Shown here: positions 62,734-64,000 of the stretch, piece by piece
Position numbering within the stretch: position 1 is the first letter of the stretch
Layout of the letters: every line of letters begins with the position of its first letter
Origin: Streptomyces umbrinus
GTDB lineage: Bacteria; Actinomycetota; Actinomycetes; Streptomycetales; Streptomycetaceae
Assembly: GCF_030817415.1 (NCBI RefSeq)
Contig: NZ_JAUSZI010000002.1
Coordinates: 3,410,001 to 3,474,000, forward strand
Reading direction: 5' to 3'
Length of the DNA stretch: 64,000 nt
Notes under the pieces: generated by a model
The model's input: only the letters and a program-made list of their open reading frames with translations
Database searches by the model: none
Told to the model about the DNA's origin: nothing
Program-made: the position numbers and the translations under genes

Positions 62734-64000
62734 ATGGAGCCCAGGAACCGCCGGGACGTCGACACCTTCCCGCGCGAGCACCTGCCGCCGCCGGACCAGT
62801 GGCCCGAACTCCGCTTCGACCTCCCGGAACTGCGCTGTCCCGAGCGCCTCAACAGCGCCGCGGAGCTCCTCGCCCACACCGCCCGGGACCGCCCGGTCTT
62901 CCGTACCGCCTCCGGTGACACCTGGACGTACGGCGAGCTCCGCACCCGCGTCGACCGCATCGCGCACGTCCTGACCGCCGAACTCGGCGTGGTGCCCGGC
63001 AACCGCGTCCTGTTGCGGGGGCCCACGACACCCTGGCTGGCGGCATGCTGGCTGGCGGTCCTGAAGGCGGGCGCGGTCGCCGTCACCGTCCTCGCCCAGC
63101 AGCGCCCCCACGAGCTGACCACGATGTGCGAGATCGCCCGGGTCGGGCACGCGCTGTGCGACATCCGGTCGGTGGACGACCTGGCGAAGGCGGAGATCCC
63201 CGGCCTGCGGATCACGACGTACGGCGGGGACTCCCCGGACGACCTCCTGAACCGGGCGCCCACCTCCGACGAGCCGTTCACCGCCGTGGACACCGCGGCC
63301 GACGACGTGGCGCTGATCGCGTTCACGTCGGGCACGACCGGCCGCCCCAAGGGCTGTATGCACTTCCACCGCGATGTGTTGGCGATAGCGGACACCTTCT
63401 CGAAGCATGTGTTGCGGCCCCATGCCGACGACGTCTTCGCGGGCAGTCCCCCGCTGGGCTTCACCTTCGGGCTCGGCGGTCTGGTGATCTTCCCGATGCG
63501 GGCAGGGGCGAGCGCGCTGCTGCTCGAACAGGCGGGTCCCAGGCAGTTGTTGCCCGCGATCGCCGAGCACCGGGTGTCGGTCCTGTTCACCGCGCCGACC
63601 GCGTACCGCGCGATGCTGGACGAGCTGAGCGCGTACGACGTCTCGTCCCTGCGGCGCTGTGTCTCCGCGGGCGAGAACCTTCCGGCCGCCACCTGGCAGG
63701 CCTGGCACGACCGCACGGGCCTGCGGATCATCAACGGCATCGGGGCCACCGAGCTGCTGCACATCTTCATCTCCGCGGCCGACGAGCACATCCGCCCGGG
63801 CACCACGGGCGTCCCGGTCCCGGGGTGGCACGCGCGCGTGGTCGACGATTTCGGTGAACCCGTGCCCGACGGCGAACCCGGACTGCTCGCCGTCCGCGGC
63901 CCGGTCGGCTGCCGCTACCTCGCCGACCCGCGCCAGCGGGAGTACGTACGCGACGGCTGGAACATCACCGGCGACACCTACGTCCGCGACTCCGACGGCT
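62734..64000 (+). CDS. AMP-dependent aryl-CoA ligase, partial (2-aminobenzoate/benzoate-CoA ligase type)
   Basis: The first 422 codons of an adenylate-forming enzyme that runs past the window end. Motif A3 is LIAFTSGTTGRPKGCMH, the substrate region has GSPPLGFTFGLGG, A5 is NGIGATELLHIF and A7 begins GDTYVRD. The N-terminus (DTFPREHLPPPDQWPEL) and the A3-A5 spacing match 2-aminobenzoate/benzoate-CoA ligases, which activate aromatic acids to CoA esters. ATG 62734 follows AAGGGGGCGG; ATG 62680 is also in frame. No other aromatic-degradation gene is visible inside the window. Confidence 0.82.
   Translation, partial: MEPRNRRDVDTFPREHLPPPDQWPELRFDLPELRCPERLNSAAELLAHTARDRPVFRTASGDTWTYGELRTRVDRIAHVLTAELGVVPGNRVLLRGPTTPWLAACWLAVLKAGAVAVTVLAQQRPHELTTMCEIARVGHALCDIRSVDDLAKAEIPGLRITTYGGDSPDDLLNRAPTSDEPFTAVDTAADDVALIAFTSGTTGRPKGCMHFHRDVLAIADTFSKHVLRPHADDVFAGSPPLGFTFGLGGLVIFPMRAGASALLLEQAGPRQLLPAIAEHRVSVLFTAPTAYRAMLDELSAYDVSSLRRCVSAGENLPAATWQAWHDRTGLRIINGIGATELLHIFISAADEHIRPGTTGVPVPGWHARVVDDFGEPVPDGEPGLLAVRGPVGCRYLADPRQREYVRDGWNITGDTYVRDSDG

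Overview
The window is typical Streptomyces chromosome: very high GC, strong third-position GC bias, GTG/TTG starts with GAGG-type ribosome sites, and many secreted or lipoprotein gene products. The order xylF, ROK regulator, ngcGFE, and further on aconitase, a small DUF4236 gene and a MurA homologue, matches what I remember of S. coelicolor SCO6009 down to SCO5998. That synteny is from memory, not from a search.

Layout. (1) 1-6400: sugar transport. xylF (xylose-type binding lipoprotein), a Rok7B7-like ROK repressor and the ngcEFG chito-sugar importer, with a DasR-like site upstream of ngcE. (2) 6600-14500: a secreted GH92 alpha-mannosidase with a GACAACGTTGTC operator, an unrelated lipoprotein, and a broken glycoside-hydrolase locus. 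That locus carries two more copies of the operator, and its C-terminal domain is split by a complete IS200/IS605 element (tnpA plus tnpB). (3) 14500-23100: a CebR-box-controlled AA10 LPMO with CBM2, a sensor kinase whose response regulator is decayed, a secreted subtilase and a LuxR-type regulator. (4) 23200-28150: aconitase with a TamR-like palindrome and an iron-box-like sequence, DUF4236, and an HTH-MurA fusion with its own palindrome. (5) 28300-47210: an accessory island resembling a biological-conflict or signalling locus. It holds a membrane protein and vWA-like lipoprotein pair, a radical-SAM activase, a macro-domain protein, a four-gene operon (Ser/Thr kinase, coiled-coil protein, Hsp100-type AAA+, FHA/zinc ribbon) and, convergent to it, a three-gene operon (CHAT protease, ParS-like antitoxin, RES toxin). 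(6) 47260-49446: TetR repressor with operator, plus a drug-type MFS exporter. (7) 49377-59533: a catabolic cluster (class V aminotransferase-like enzyme, TIM-barrel isomerase, DUF2264 glycosidase-like enzyme, 2-hydroxyacid dehydrogenase, ABC importer without its own ATPase, DeoR/LacI hybrid regulator), probably for an acidic or modified oligosaccharide. (8) 59900-64000: a polytopic membrane protein, a DUF6299-like secreted protein whose stop is lost or frameshifted, DUF5999, and the start of an aryl-CoA ligase.

The most promising candidate for an undescribed system is region 5. In the CHAT/ParS-like/RES operon each gene overlaps the next by 1-4 nt, and the operon ends 11 bp from the end of the kinase/coiled-coil/AAA+/FHA operon. 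I infer a sensor and kinase cascade that controls a caspase-like protease and, through an antitoxin, a NAD-consuming RES toxin. A macro domain nearby may handle ADP-ribose. Neither the function nor the linkage between the two operons has been tested.
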